NCBI GenBank assembly: GCA_003694325.1
Contig: RFKJ01000436.1
Span: forward strand, 1 to 13,158
Direction of reading: 5' to 3'
DNA from: Deltaproteobacteria bacterium
GTDB lineage: Bacteria; Myxococcota_A; UBA796; UBA2385
DNA: 13,158 bases
Part shown: in pieces, positions 1 through 6,999 of the stretch
Numbering within the stretch: position 1 is the stretch's first letter
Layout of the letters: the number at the start of each line of letters is the position of its first letter
Program-made: the position numbers and the translations under genes
The notes under the pieces: model-generated
Seen by the model: the letters and a program-made list of their open reading frames with translations, nothing else
What the model was told of the DNA's origin: nothing
The model's database searches: none

Positions 1-1790
1 CAGGGGACTCCGAAGTCGTACTCCACCAGGCTGGCCGGCCCGGGCATCGGCCACGCCGCCGTGTCCAGTCCCCACACCGCCTCGACCGCGTCCTCCGGGA
101 TCCGTGCCCCGACCGCCCGCCCCAGCAGGAAGCTCACCTGGTTGTGGACCTGGCTGTCCTCCTTGGCGACGTGGAGCAGAACCGCGTGTTCCGGGGTGTC
201 CGGCAGCGGATCGTCGGCGATGTGCGGGGCATACACCAGCGGCTCGATCCGGTTGAAGCCGGTCCCCAGCAGCGCCAGCAGCAGGCTGGCATCCACCGGA
301 TCCTCGAAGATCCCCGCCAGCAGGGCGGCCGTCTCGGTGAACACCGTGCTGCGGTGGAGCAGGAAGGGATACGCCGCCCCCGGCACACCCAGCCCGCCCC
401 GGGTCACGTCGGTGCTCAACGCCATCATCAGCGTGCCCATGGTCCCCCCCTGGGAGTTGCCGGCGTACCAGACCCGTTCGGGGTCGTAGAGCGGCGCCCC
501 TCCATCCGTCCACCGGGGATCGGTCTCGTCGAGGAATCCGCCCACCATCATGCGCTGCAGAGCAAGCTGGTTGGCCAGCCCCTGCATGACCGGCTCGGAG
601 AACCACGGAAACCAGCCCGGGTCATCGGTCAGGGCCTGGATCCACACCGCCGCCGCGTCCTCGTCCATTCCCTGGAGGTTCGTGGCGAGGACCAGGAAGC
701 CGTGGGACTGCGCCATCTCGCGGAGCCAGCCGTTGTCGGCCTCCCGACTGCTGCCGAGGAAGCCGTGCCCGTACTGCAGCACCCCGGCCTGTCCGCCGCC
801 GGCCAGGCCACGCGGGATCTGCAGGGTGAACGGCCACGCCTCGGTCCCCTCGGCCACCGGCAGGCCCTCGTCGTCGCGACGGAGCAGCCGCAGCCCGTTG
901 TCGTCGGGGGGCAGGAGGAAGGAGGGGATGAACGCCCGCCCGGTGAGCTTCCACTCGATGAACTCGTCGACGTCCTCCTCGACGGAGTCGATCACGTAGC
1001 TGGGGCCCTGATCGCCGATGATGGCCAGCATCCGGTCCCGCACCGCGAGGAGGTCGGCGATGGCATCGTCCGGCGTCGCCACGGTGAAGTCCCAGGCCAG
1101 TTGGAGCTCGCCCCGGTCCAGCCCGGCATCCTCCAGCACGGGAAACACGTCCTGGTCGAAGTGCAGGCGCCGGGCGTGCAGCCCCACCACCTCGCTGGCG
1201 GCCTGGTCCCGCAGGGCGGCGAAGCCCGCCGGCGCGTCGAGCAGGGCCCCGTCGGCCCCCCGCAGCCCCCGCAACGCGACCACCACCCGGTGTCCGGCCG
1301 GCAGTGGAATGGCCGGTCGCAGGATGATGAGCGGGTCCTCCAGGTCGGCGGTCAGGTAGTCCCGTTCGGCCCAGTGGGGGATCCACTCGCCCGTGTCGGC
1401 GTCGATCATGACGCTGCCGCTGTCGGACGACAGCGACTGCTCGGGATGGAAGACCTCCGGCAGGCCGTCGAGGGTCGCCCCCTCCCATTGCAGCAGGATC
1501 GGGGTGGACACCCCGTACCCGTCGACCCCCAGGAAGAAGCTGCCCGACATCGGCGTACCGGCCCGGGTCCATGGCATCGCATCGCCGAAGTCGAGCCACT
1601 CGTCCCGCCCATCGCCGACCCGGAACCGGTCCGACGGAAACGGGAGCATGCAGTGGGTGAGGAGGAGGTTCTCGCAGGCCGGGTCGCCCACCGTCTCGCG
1701 AACGCCGTAGTTGTCGTCGAGCCCCGGCGGTCCGCCGCTGTCTCCCGTCCCCCGCGCCCCGGTGCAGGCGACGAACAACAGCGCGAGCAT
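1..1790 (-). CDS. Secreted alpha/beta hydrolase lipoprotein, lipase-like (3' end outside window)
   Basis: The reading frame starts at ATG 1788-1790, preceded by a strong GGAGGAG ribosome binding site (spacing 3), and runs off the left edge, giving 596 codons without a stop. The N-terminus, MLALLFVAC followed by TGARGTGDSGG, looks like a very short lipoprotein signal with Cys9 as the lipidated residue and a flexible Gly/Asp/Ser linker. The first ~330 residues look like the beta-rich N-terminal region of large secreted bacterial lipases, though this family match is only from general appearance. The hydrolase part has an oxyanion-type YGHG at 340-343 and a nucleophile elbow GNSQGG with Ser446. 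KEDSQVHN at 543-550 may carry an acid or histidine of the triad; the rest may lie beyond the window. Inferred role is hydrolysis of an ester or lipid at the outer membrane or cell surface. The substrate is unknown. It is divergent from the transporter gene at 1937. Confidence 0.85.
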   Translation of the reverse strand, partial: MLALLFVACTGARGTGDSGGPPGLDDNYGVRETVGDPACENLLLTHCMLPFPSDRFRVGDGRDEWLDFGDAMPWTRAGTPMSGSFFLGVDGYGVSTPILLQWEGATLDGLPEVFHPEQSLSSDSGSVMIDADTGEWIPHWAERDYLTADLEDPLIILRPAIPLPAGHRVVVALRGLRGADGALLDAPAGFAALRDQAASEVVGLHARRLHFDQDVFPVLEDAGLDRGELQLAWDFTVATPDDAIADLLAVRDRMLAIIGDQGPSYVIDSVEEDVDEFIEWKLTGRAFIPSFLLPPDDNGLRLLRRDDEGLPVAEGTEAWPFTLQIPRGLAGGGQAGVLQYGHGFLGSSREADNGWLREMAQSHGFLVLATNLQGMDEDAAAVWIQALTDDPGWFPWFSEPVMQGLANQLALQRMMVGGFLDETDPRWTDGGAPLYDPERVWYAGNSQGGTMGTLMMALSTDVTRGGLGVPGAAYPFLLHRSTVFTETAALLAGIFEDPVDASLLLALLGTGFNRIEPLVYAPHIADDPLPDTPEHAVLLHVAKEDSQVHNQVSFLLGRAVGARIPEDAVEAVWGLDTAAWPMPGPASLVEYDFGVP

Positions 1791-1936
1791 GGACTCCTCC
1801 CGGGCAGGTGCCCGGCCATCGTAGCCCGGGCCGCTGCCGGCCGGGTCACCGGGCCGGGGCGCCCCTGCCGGGCCCCCTTCCGTCCGTCACCACATCGTGG
1901 CGTGCGCCCCGCCCCCCGAGGCGCTAGCCGGGAGCG
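1791..1936. promoter_or_regulatory. Divergent intergenic region between hydrolase lipoprotein and VIT transporter
   Basis: These 146 bases separate two divergent genes and must contain both start signals. A short inverted repeat GGGCA-GG-TGCCC lies at 1802-1813 and a 10-base perfect palindrome GGGGCGCCCC at 1856-1865. No convincing -35/-10 pair is visible on either strand. The palindromes may simply reflect the GC content. Confidence 0.35.
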
Positions 1937-2653
1937 ATGTCCGACCACGACCACAGCCACGAACACCCGGCGGCGGCCGAGCACGGCACCAACAGCGGCG
2001 GCTGGTTGCGCCCCGCCGTGTTCGGGGTGAGCGATGGGCTGGTCAGCAACGCCGCCCTCGTCCTGGGCGTCGCCGCCGGCCAGGCCAGCGGGCACATCGT
2101 GCTGCTGGCCGGGGTCAGCGGGCTGCTCGCCGGCGCCTTCTCCATGGCCGCCGGGGAGTGGGTCAGCGTGCTGGCCGAGCGCGAGAGCTTCGAGCTGGAG
2201 CTGCGCCGGGAGGCGGAACACATCCGACGCTACCCCGACGAGGAGTCGGCCCACATGCGGCGGATCCTCCGGGACGCCGGACTCCCGGCGGACCTGACCG
2301 ATCACCTCGTGGCCGAGCTGCGAGAACGCCCCGAGGCCAACCTCGACTTCCACGCCCGGGTCGAGCTGGGCATCGATCCCACCAACCTGTCCAGCCCGGC
2401 GGTGGCCGCCACCAGCAGCTTCCTGGCCTTCGCCCTGGGGGCCGCGGTCCCCCTGCTGCCCTGGCTGCAGGCCAGCACCGACCTCGCCGTCGAGCTGTCC
2501 ATCGGCCTGTCGGCGCTCGCCCTGTTCTCCGTGGGCGCCCTGCTGGCCCGGTTCACCGGTCGCCACCCCGCCTGGTCGGGCGCCCGCCAGCTTCTCATCG
2601 GGTCCGCCGCCGCGGGCGTCACCACGGTGATCGGCGCCTGGATCGGCGCCTAG
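1937..2653 (+). CDS. VIT1/CCC1-family iron/manganese transporter
   Basis: This 238-residue membrane protein has the hallmarks of the VIT1/CCC1 family, which moves Fe2+ or Mn2+ out of the cytosol. Visible signatures are GVSDGLVSN at 30-38 with Asp33, GAFSMAAGEW at 66-75 with Met70 and Glu74, and a glutamate-rich helical stretch at about 80-145 that matches the cytosolic metal-binding domain between the second and third membrane helices. Hydrophobic segments fall near 35-48, 54-72, 156-176, 186-204 and 217-237, the usual five. The N-terminus HDHSHEH (residues 4-10) is histidine-rich and could bind metal. The ATG is preceded by GGGAG with only 2 bases of spacing, which is unusually tight, but no other in-frame start precedes the conserved GVSDGL motif. 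It converges on the kinase gene at 2708. The family call is secure; the metal transported is inferred. Confidence 0.95.
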   Translation: MSDHDHSHEHPAAAEHGTNSGGWLRPAVFGVSDGLVSNAALVLGVAAGQASGHIVLLAGVSGLLAGAFSMAAGEWVSVLAERESFELELRREAEHIRRYPDEESAHMRRILRDAGLPADLTDHLVAELRERPEANLDFHARVELGIDPTNLSSPAVAATSSFLAFALGAAVPLLPWLQASTDLAVELSIGLSALALFSVGALLARFTGRHPAWSGARQLLIGSAAAGVTTVIGAWIGA

Positions 2654-2656
2654 TTC

Positions 2657-2690
2657 GACCCGGCAGCGCCGAGCCACCGGCCACCGGGTC
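2657..2690. terminator. Inverted repeat between convergent genes, possible bidirectional terminator
   Basis: Arms GACCCGG (2657-2663) and CCGGGTC (2684-2690) pair perfectly. A smaller GCCG/CGGC stem (2668-2671 with 2678-2681) lies inside the loop. It sits in the 54-base gap between the transporter stop and the kinase stop. There is no T-tract, so intrinsic termination is only a suggestion. Confidence 0.35.
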
Positions 2691-2707
2691 CACGTCGCGG
2701 CGGCCGT

Positions 2708-4018
2708 TCAGCCGACCGGCTCGTCCGCCAGCGGCCCGTGCTCCCGCTCGAACCGCTCGAAGAACGCCGCGTCCACCGCGGCGTAGTCCACCTCGGCGTT
2801 GAGCCGCGCCAGGATGCTGTAGAAGCCGAACTGCAGCCGGTTGAGGAAGATCATGCCCTCCGGCAGCGGGACGAAGCCGTCGTCGTCGCTCCCCTTGCTG
2901 AAATCCTTGAAGTTGTCCTTGAACATCCGGACCACCAGCCGCACGTACTCGGGGGTGAACCGGAACGGCGAGTGGGAGACGGGCTCCAGGATCTTCAGCA
3001 GGTAGTCGAGCGCGCGCGCTTCGTAGGCGCCGCCCCGGGTCTCCAGCAACCGACGCCCGGCGTCTCGCGCCGCGTCCCAGTCGTGGCGGGCCGCGGCCCG
3101 GTGCATCCGGATGATCGTGCGGCGCCGCTCCATGGGGATCTCCTGGACACAGCCGAAGTCCAGGAAGGTGATCCGCCCATCATCGCCGAACAGGTAGTTG
3201 CCGGGGTGGGGATCGGCGTTGAAGCTGCCCCCGAGCACCATCGACCCGTACACGAAGCGCCACAGGGTGGCCGCCCACGCCGCCCGGGCCTCCTCCCGGG
3301 CATGCATGGCGACGGCGAACGGCTTGCCCTCGGCGAAGTCGGTGGTAAGCACCCGGTCGTTGGTGTAGTCGAGGTGCACCGCGGGGACGTGGATCCGGTC
3401 GTCATCGGCGTGCAGCCGGGCGAAATGCTGCTGGCGCTCGCCCTCCAGCCGGTAGTCCAGCTCCTCGAGGAACCGGGTGCGGATCTCGTCGTGGAACCGG
3501 GCCGCCTCCAGGCGACGCATTCCGAACATGTCGATGGCGATCTTGACGATGACCCCGTTGTCGAGGTCGGCCTGGAGGGCCTCCCGGATGCCGGGGTGCT
3601 GCACCTTGACCACCACGGGCCGGCCATCGGGCAGCCGGGCGCGATGCACCTGGCCGATGGAGGCGCTGGCCAGCGGCTCGTCGTCCCACTCCGAGAACAA
3701 CACGTCGATCCGGTCGCCGAGGTCGGCTTCCACCACCCGCCGGATCTCGGCCACCGTCGAGGTCTGCGCCCGAGACTGCAGCCGCGCCATGCTCTTCTCG
3801 AACACGGCCCGGTGCTGGTCGGGGATCACGCCGTCGACGTAGCTGGCCATCTGGCCGACCTTGGTGGCCATCCCCCGCATGTTGCTCAGCACCTCGGTGG
3901 TGCGCTCCACCCGCGTCGCGACGTCGTCGGCCTTGCGGACCATCGCCATGCCGGTCGAGGCACTGGTGCGCGCGAGACGGGCGAGGCGCTTGAAGCGACC
4001 GGTGGGCACGTGGGCCAT
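2708..4018 (-). CDS. ABC1/AarF/UbiB-family atypical kinase/ATPase
   Basis: This 436-residue protein belongs to the ABC1/ADCK/UbiB family of protein-kinase-like ATPases that support ubiquinone or other isoprenoid-lipid metabolism. Family features seen in order are the KxGQ motif KVGQ at 53-56, the Ala-rich loop ASASIGQVH at 117-125 replacing a normal glycine loop, the catalytic lysine in VVVKVQHPG (Lys138), ELDYRLEGE at 186-194, the catalytic loop DPHPGN at 269-274, and the metal-binding DFG at 287-289. The frame stays open to 4231, but the residues upstream of ATG 4016-4018 look unlike the family and lie in the promoter region of the divergent gene, so the ATG at 4018 is preferred. Its ribosome binding site is weak (GGGGA about 5 bases upstream). 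No quinone-synthesis genes are nearby, so its substrate is not indicated by context. The C-terminal membrane helices of E. coli UbiB are not obvious. Confidence 0.95.
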   Translation of the reverse strand: MAHVPTGRFKRLARLARTSASTGMAMVRKADDVATRVERTTEVLSNMRGMATKVGQMASYVDGVIPDQHRAVFEKSMARLQSRAQTSTVAEIRRVVEADLGDRIDVLFSEWDDEPLASASIGQVHRARLPDGRPVVVKVQHPGIREALQADLDNGVIVKIAIDMFGMRRLEAARFHDEIRTRFLEELDYRLEGERQQHFARLHADDDRIHVPAVHLDYTNDRVLTTDFAEGKPFAVAMHAREEARAAWAATLWRFVYGSMVLGGSFNADPHPGNYLFGDDGRITFLDFGCVQEIPMERRRTIIRMHRAAARHDWDAARDAGRRLLETRGGAYEARALDYLLKILEPVSHSPFRFTPEYVRLVVRMFKDNFKDFSKGSDDDGFVPLPEGMIFLNRLQFGFYSILARLNAEVDYAAVDAAFFERFEREHGPLADEPVG

Positions 4019-4047
4019 GAAGATCCCCGGGGCAGGCCTTCCTCCTA

Positions 4048-4060
4048 CCCGGTGACCGGG
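4048..4060. promoter_or_regulatory. 13-base palindrome in divergent kinase/AHSA1 promoter region
   Basis: CCCGGT-G-ACCGGG is a perfect inverted repeat with 6-base arms around one central base. It lies 30 bases upstream of the kinase start and 55 bases upstream of the AHSA1-like start. Position and symmetry fit an operator for a dimeric regulator, but in DNA this GC-rich chance matches are not rare. Confidence 0.3.
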
Positions 4061-4076
4061 GGTCGGTCGAACCCCC
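4058..4076. repeat. Hairpin in divergent kinase/AHSA1 intergenic region
   Basis: GGGGGT (4058-4063) pairs with ACCCCC (4071-4076) around a 7-base loop. It overlaps the right arm of the palindrome at 4048-4060, so the two structures could exclude each other. It would form in the 5' leader of either gene depending on where transcription starts. Confidence 0.3.
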
Positions 4077-4115
4077 CTCTCCACGCTACGTTGTCCCCCC
4101 CGACCGGAGGCCGCC

Positions 4116-4514
4116 GTGAAGCTCCACACCATCGAGCTGACCACCGATCTCTTCGTGAAGCCCGAGCTCGTCTGGGACACCTGGATGGACAGCGCCCGCC
4201 ACAGCCTGCTCGCCCAGGCGCCGGCGGTCATCGATCCCCGCGTGGGCGGCCAGTACTCGCTGTGGGGGGGCAGCGTCTTCGGCGAGTTCGTCTACCTCGA
4301 CCGGCCCCGGGTCATCGCCCAGACCTGGCGCACCGTCGACTTCACGCCGGAGATGCCCGACACCCGCCTGGAACTGGCCTTCGAGGAGCGGGTCAACGGC
4401 ACTCGCCTGCGCGTCACCCACGGCCACATTCCCGGCCCCATGGTCCGCCTGTTCCGAGACGCCTGGACCCGGTACTACTTCCCCCGCATGACGACCATCG
4501 GGCTGAAGGTCTAG
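4116..4514 (+). CDS. SRPBCC / AHSA1-like (START-fold) domain protein
   Basis: This is a small 132-residue soluble protein with the layout of the SRPBCC superfamily, AHSA1-like branch. It opens with a strand ending in TTDLFVKPELVWDTWMD, a typical start in which the xxxPxxVWxxW pattern begins the first helices. RVGGQYSLWG (about 46-55) followed by GEFVYLDRPRVIAQTW forms the strand region, and a long C-terminal helix closes the cavity. These proteins bind small hydrophobic ligands or act as co-chaperone-like modules; no catalytic residues can be named. The start is GTG 4116-4118, with GGAGG at 4106-4110 and 5-base spacing. It is divergent from the UbiB-type kinase and convergent with the sulfotransferase. 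A hydrophobic-ligand role beside a lipid-related kinase is possible but unproven. Confidence 0.85.
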   Translation: MKLHTIELTTDLFVKPELVWDTWMDSARHSLLAQAPAVIDPRVGGQYSLWGGSVFGEFVYLDRPRVIAQTWRTVDFTPEMPDTRLELAFEERVNGTRLRVTHGHIPGPMVRLFRDAWTRYYFPRMTTIGLKV

Positions 4515-4552
4515 CCGGGCGCGGACCGTCGGCCCCCCGGCCGCGTCCGGCT
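4513..4552. terminator. Strong hairpin between convergent AHSA1-like and sulfotransferase genes
   Basis: Bases 4513-4524 (AGCCGGGCGCGG) pair with 4541-4552 (CCGCGTCCGGCT) to give a 12-pair stem with one G-T pair and a 16-base loop. The left arm overlaps the last two bases of the AHSA1-like stop codon, and the right arm ends 6 bases before the sulfotransferase stop. The placement suggests a shared bidirectional terminator. No T-run follows. Confidence 0.5.
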
Positions 4553-4557
4553 GCCGT

Positions 4558-5811
4558 TCAGCGGTTCGCCAGCGGCACGCCGAACCGATCGATGTAGTCG
4601 GAAAAGGCGGGGTAGACCTGCTCCGGGACCAGCCCGTAGCGCTGCGGGTCGTAGACGTGGGCCCCCCGCTTGTCGCGCCGCCCGTTCTCCAGCCAGGCCT
4701 GGATCCGGGCATCCGCACCCGGCCCGTCCGGCAGGTCGAAGGCCCGCCGGATGTGGTGGACCATGCCGGCCTGGTCCTTCACCAGCGCGCGAAAGTCCAC
4801 GTCGTAGATCTGGTCGTGCTGCTGGGCCCGCCGGACCGCCATCGCCCGGCGCACCCCGGTCGCGAACCGATCGGTGATGTGGGCCCCGATCTCCACGGGG
4901 TCGATGCGGCCGTACAACACCCGCCGATTCAGGGAGATGAGGCTGCAATAGCTGGCGATCACGTCGAAGGGATCCCGATGGGTCCACACCAGGCACGCGT
5001 CGGGAAAGACCTCGAGGAGCGCGTCGACGAACCAGAGGTGCTCGGGACACTTGAGAATGAACCGCCCCGTCGGACGGAAGTGGGCGATCATCTGGAGCTG
5101 CCGCTTGTAGTACCGATAGGCCTCGACCATCGATTGGCGGAGCAGCCAGTCGCCGTACCCCCGCAGCCCCGACCCGATGTCCCAGTTGAGCACCGAGAAG
5201 GCGTTGGCGAACAGCGGCCAGCACTCCTCGGAGGTCTCGGCACGGATCTCGTGGACCTCGCGCATCTCCGGCGCCATCAGGTAGGCCGCCCGCAGGGTCC
5301 GCTCGGTGCGCGCAATCCGGATCCGGCGGTCCTCCGCCCGATTGGCGCTGACCGGGACCGGCGACTGCAGTTCCCAGAACTTCAGCGAGCGGGTGCCTTC
5401 CTCGAGCGTCAACAGGTTCTGGAGCAGCGTCGTCCCGGTCCGCGGGAACCCGAGGATGAACACCGGCCGCTCGATGGCGACCTCGGCGGCGTCGGGGTGT
5501 CGGCGGAAGTACTCCTCGACCTTCAGCCGGTTGGACAGCGCGGTGACGAGCGCCTGCCGGATGATCACCCGGCCCAGGTCGGTGAACCGGGCCCGGCCGA
5601 TCTCCTCGATGGCCCGGGCCATCGGTTCGAGGAAGGCGTCGCTGCCCCAGTCCTCGAGGCCGGTGCGCTTCCGGGCGGCGTCGATGATCGCCTCCGCCGA
5701 GATCTCGGTCACCCCGAACCCGGCGTTGCGGGCGATGCCACAGGCTCGGTCCACGACCCGCTCCAGCGGTGTATACGCGGTGCGCGAGACGGTGACGGGT
5801 GCGGCTCTCAC
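4558..5811 (-). CDS. PAPS-dependent sulfotransferase family protein
   Basis: This 417-residue protein resembles the bacterial sulfotransferase family that transfers sulfate from PAPS to hydroxyl or amino groups of small molecules or glycans. The 5'-phosphosulfate-binding loop is GFPRTGTTLLQNLL at 121-134. The 3'-phosphate-binding region is HRDPFDVIASYCS at 278-290, with the expected Arg279 and Ser287/Ser290. About 115 residues precede the first motif and look helical; this longer N-terminus is typical of the large bacterial branch rather than animal cytosolic enzymes. The start is GTG 5809-5811, with AAGGA 7 bases upstream. No ATP sulfurylase or APS kinase gene is in the window, so PAPS must come from elsewhere, and the acceptor is unknown. 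No signal peptide is visible, so it should be cytoplasmic. Confidence 0.92.
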   Translation of the reverse strand: MRAAPVTVSRTAYTPLERVVDRACGIARNAGFGVTEISAEAIIDAARKRTGLEDWGSDAFLEPMARAIEEIGRARFTDLGRVIIRQALVTALSNRLKVEEYFRRHPDAAEVAIERPVFILGFPRTGTTLLQNLLTLEEGTRSLKFWELQSPVPVSANRAEDRRIRIARTERTLRAAYLMAPEMREVHEIRAETSEECWPLFANAFSVLNWDIGSGLRGYGDWLLRQSMVEAYRYYKRQLQMIAHFRPTGRFILKCPEHLWFVDALLEVFPDACLVWTHRDPFDVIASYCSLISLNRRVLYGRIDPVEIGAHITDRFATGVRRAMAVRRAQQHDQIYDVDFRALVKDQAGMVHHIRRAFDLPDGPGADARIQAWLENGRRDKRGAHVYDPQRYGLVPEQVYPAFSDYIDRFGVPLANR

Positions 5812-5870
5812 GGTCGGTCCTTGGAGATGATCGCGACGCGGCACTCGGCGGCCGGAGCTTCGACCGCCGC

Positions 5871-5898
5871 GCCGCCCGGGTGGTAACCGCCCGGCGGC
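5871..5898. repeat. GC-rich hairpin upstream of the sulfotransferase
   Basis: GCCGCC-C-GGGTGG (5871-5883) pairs with CCGCCCGGCGGC (5887-5898) around a 3-base TAA loop, giving 12 pairs including one G-T pair and one bulged C. It lies 60 bases upstream of the sulfotransferase start within the 225-base divergent gap. It could be leader RNA structure or an operator; nothing else in that gap is recognisable. Confidence 0.4.
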
Positions 5899-6036
5899 CG
5901 GACGTGGCGGTCGGGCCCGGCCACCGGCTCGGGGTTCCGCGACAAGTCGCCTCAGCACCGACCGGCCCACCTCCTGCGTCCTCGGGGTGGTACGCCGCCA
6001 GCGGTCGGCTACAACAGGGACATCTCCGGTGCGTCC

Positions 6037-6429
6037 ATGGGCCTCTTTCGCCTCGTCTTCATCCTCGCCGTCATCCTCGCGGCAGCCTGGCTGCTGCGGG
6101 ATGTCCTGGCGCGCATCGGCCGGTGGCTCGATCCATCCGACGGGACCGACGACGGTCCTGCCCGGGCCCCCCGTCGCCCGCAGCTCGTCGCCATCGAGCG
6201 GTCACCCCAGGAGGTGCTCGGCCTGGACGACGACGCCTCGCCCTTCGAGATCGAGCGGGCCTATCGCCGGATCATGGCCGACAACGCCCCGGAGAAGGTC
6301 GCCGGCCTCAGCCCCGAACTGCAGGAGTACGCCCGCCGGCTGCGCGAGGACGCCACGGCCGCCTACCAGTCGCTGCGGGGCGAACCGGAGGCCGCAGTCG
6401 ACGAGGTCGACGAAGAGGAGGAAGGCTGA
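6037..6429 (+). CDS. Membrane-anchored J-domain-like protein with altered HPD motif
   Basis: This 130-residue protein has one hydrophobic helix at about 3-20, then a basic and Pro/Asp-rich linker to about residue 55, then a region at 57-114 with the pattern of a DnaJ domain: helix I around SPQEVLGLDDDAS, helix II PFEIERAYRRIMAD, then the loop, KVAGLSPELQEYA, and the last helix ending AAYQSLRG. In canonical J domains the loop is HPDK, needed to stimulate DnaK ATPase. Here the aligned residues are APEK (84-87), so His and Asp are lost. The tail is acidic (DEEEE at 125-129). It may bind DnaK poorly or serve as a scaffold. The start is ATG 6037; no good ribosome binding site lies close to it and no alternative in-frame start fits. 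It is convergent with the HMA gene. Confidence 0.8.
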   Translation: MGLFRLVFILAVILAAAWLLRDVLARIGRWLDPSDGTDDGPARAPRRPQLVAIERSPQEVLGLDDDASPFEIERAYRRIMADNAPEKVAGLSPELQEYARRLREDATAAYQSLRGEPEAAVDEVDEEEEG

Positions 6430-6445
6430 CGGAGCCGTCACGAGA

Positions 6446-6483
6446 CTCGCCCCGCCGCGGGCGGGGAGACCGGGCGGGGCGAG
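6446..6483. terminator. Inverted repeat between convergent J-like and HMA genes
   Basis: CTCGCCCCGCC (6446-6456) and GGCGGGGCGAG (6473-6483) are perfect 11-base complements with a 16-base loop. A competing 7-base stem, CCCCGCC (6450-6456) with GGCGGGG (6460-6466), uses the same left arm. It lies 17 bases after the J-like stop and 40 bases beyond the HMA stop. A two-way terminator is likely although no T-run follows. Confidence 0.5.
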
Positions 6484-6523
6484 CGGCGGGCGGCGCGGGG
6501 ACTCGCCGCCATGCCCGACGGGC

Positions 6524-6862
6524 TCAGGCCTTCGGCTTGAGCTCCGCCTGGTAGCCGGTGTCGACGATGGCCTTCACCAGCACGTCAGGGCTGACCTTGG
6601 CGGGGTCGTAGGCGACCTCGGCGGCGCCGGTCTGGTAGTCCACGGCGACCGCTTCCACGCCGTCGATGCCCTGGAGGGCCGCGGTGACCTTGGACGAGCA
6701 GTCCCCGCAGTGCATCCCCTGCACGGCGATGCTGACCTTGGTCCCCGCCGCCTGCTGGACGGCCTCCGCGGCCTTGGCGAAGGCGGCGGCGTCGGCCATG
6801 GGGCAGGCCAGCGCCGGGGCGGCGACGAACAGGCCGGCGACGATGAACAGGGAACGAAGCAT
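6524..6862 (-). CDS. Exported heavy-metal-associated (HMA) domain protein, MerP-like
   Basis: This 112-residue protein has a signal peptide (MLRSLFIVAGLFVAAPALA, residues 1-19) and then, after a short helical spacer, a single HMA domain at about 41-108. The metal site is GMHCGDC at 49-55, with Cys52 and Cys55 in the standard MxCxxC loop. The fold is the usual ferredoxin-like one seen in CopZ, MerP and the N-domains of copper P-type ATPases; the likely ligands are Cu+ or Hg2+. The start ATG 6860-6862 follows GGAGG at 4-base spacing; an in-frame ATG farther upstream lacks such a site and would disrupt the signal peptide. No P-type ATPase or merA lies in the window. It is 137 bases downstream of the SDR gene in the same direction and probably has its own promoter. 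Cys20 directly after the signal could be a lipidation site, but ALAC is a poor lipobox. Confidence 0.95.
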   Translation of the reverse strand: MLRSLFIVAGLFVAAPALACPMADAAAFAKAAEAVQQAAGTKVSIAVQGMHCGDCSSKVTAALQGIDGVEAVAVDYQTGAAEVAYDPAKVSPDVLVKAIVDTGYQAELKPKA

Positions 6863-6999
6863 GGATCCTCCGAAGTGGATGGGTACACCCCAGGCCACGA
6901 CCGACCCGGTGTTGCCCCCCTATCGACCTGGGTGACGCGGTAAAGCCTCGCCCACCCTCGCGGTCGTGGAACGGGGCGTCCCCGGGCGTCGCCGCCCGC

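Noticed and set aside
144..2030. Plus-strand open frame of 628 codons opposite the hydrolase lipoprotein
   Set aside because: The translation is Arg/Pro/Gly-rich with no recognisable domain, while the minus strand encodes a lipoprotein-type leader with a strong ribosome binding site and a GNSQGG hydrolase motif.
4019..4231. N-terminal extension of the UbiB-like kinase to 4231
   Set aside because: It would overlap the divergent AHSA1-like gene and cover both promoters, and the extra residues do not resemble the family. ATG 4018 leaves the KxGQ region at its normal place.
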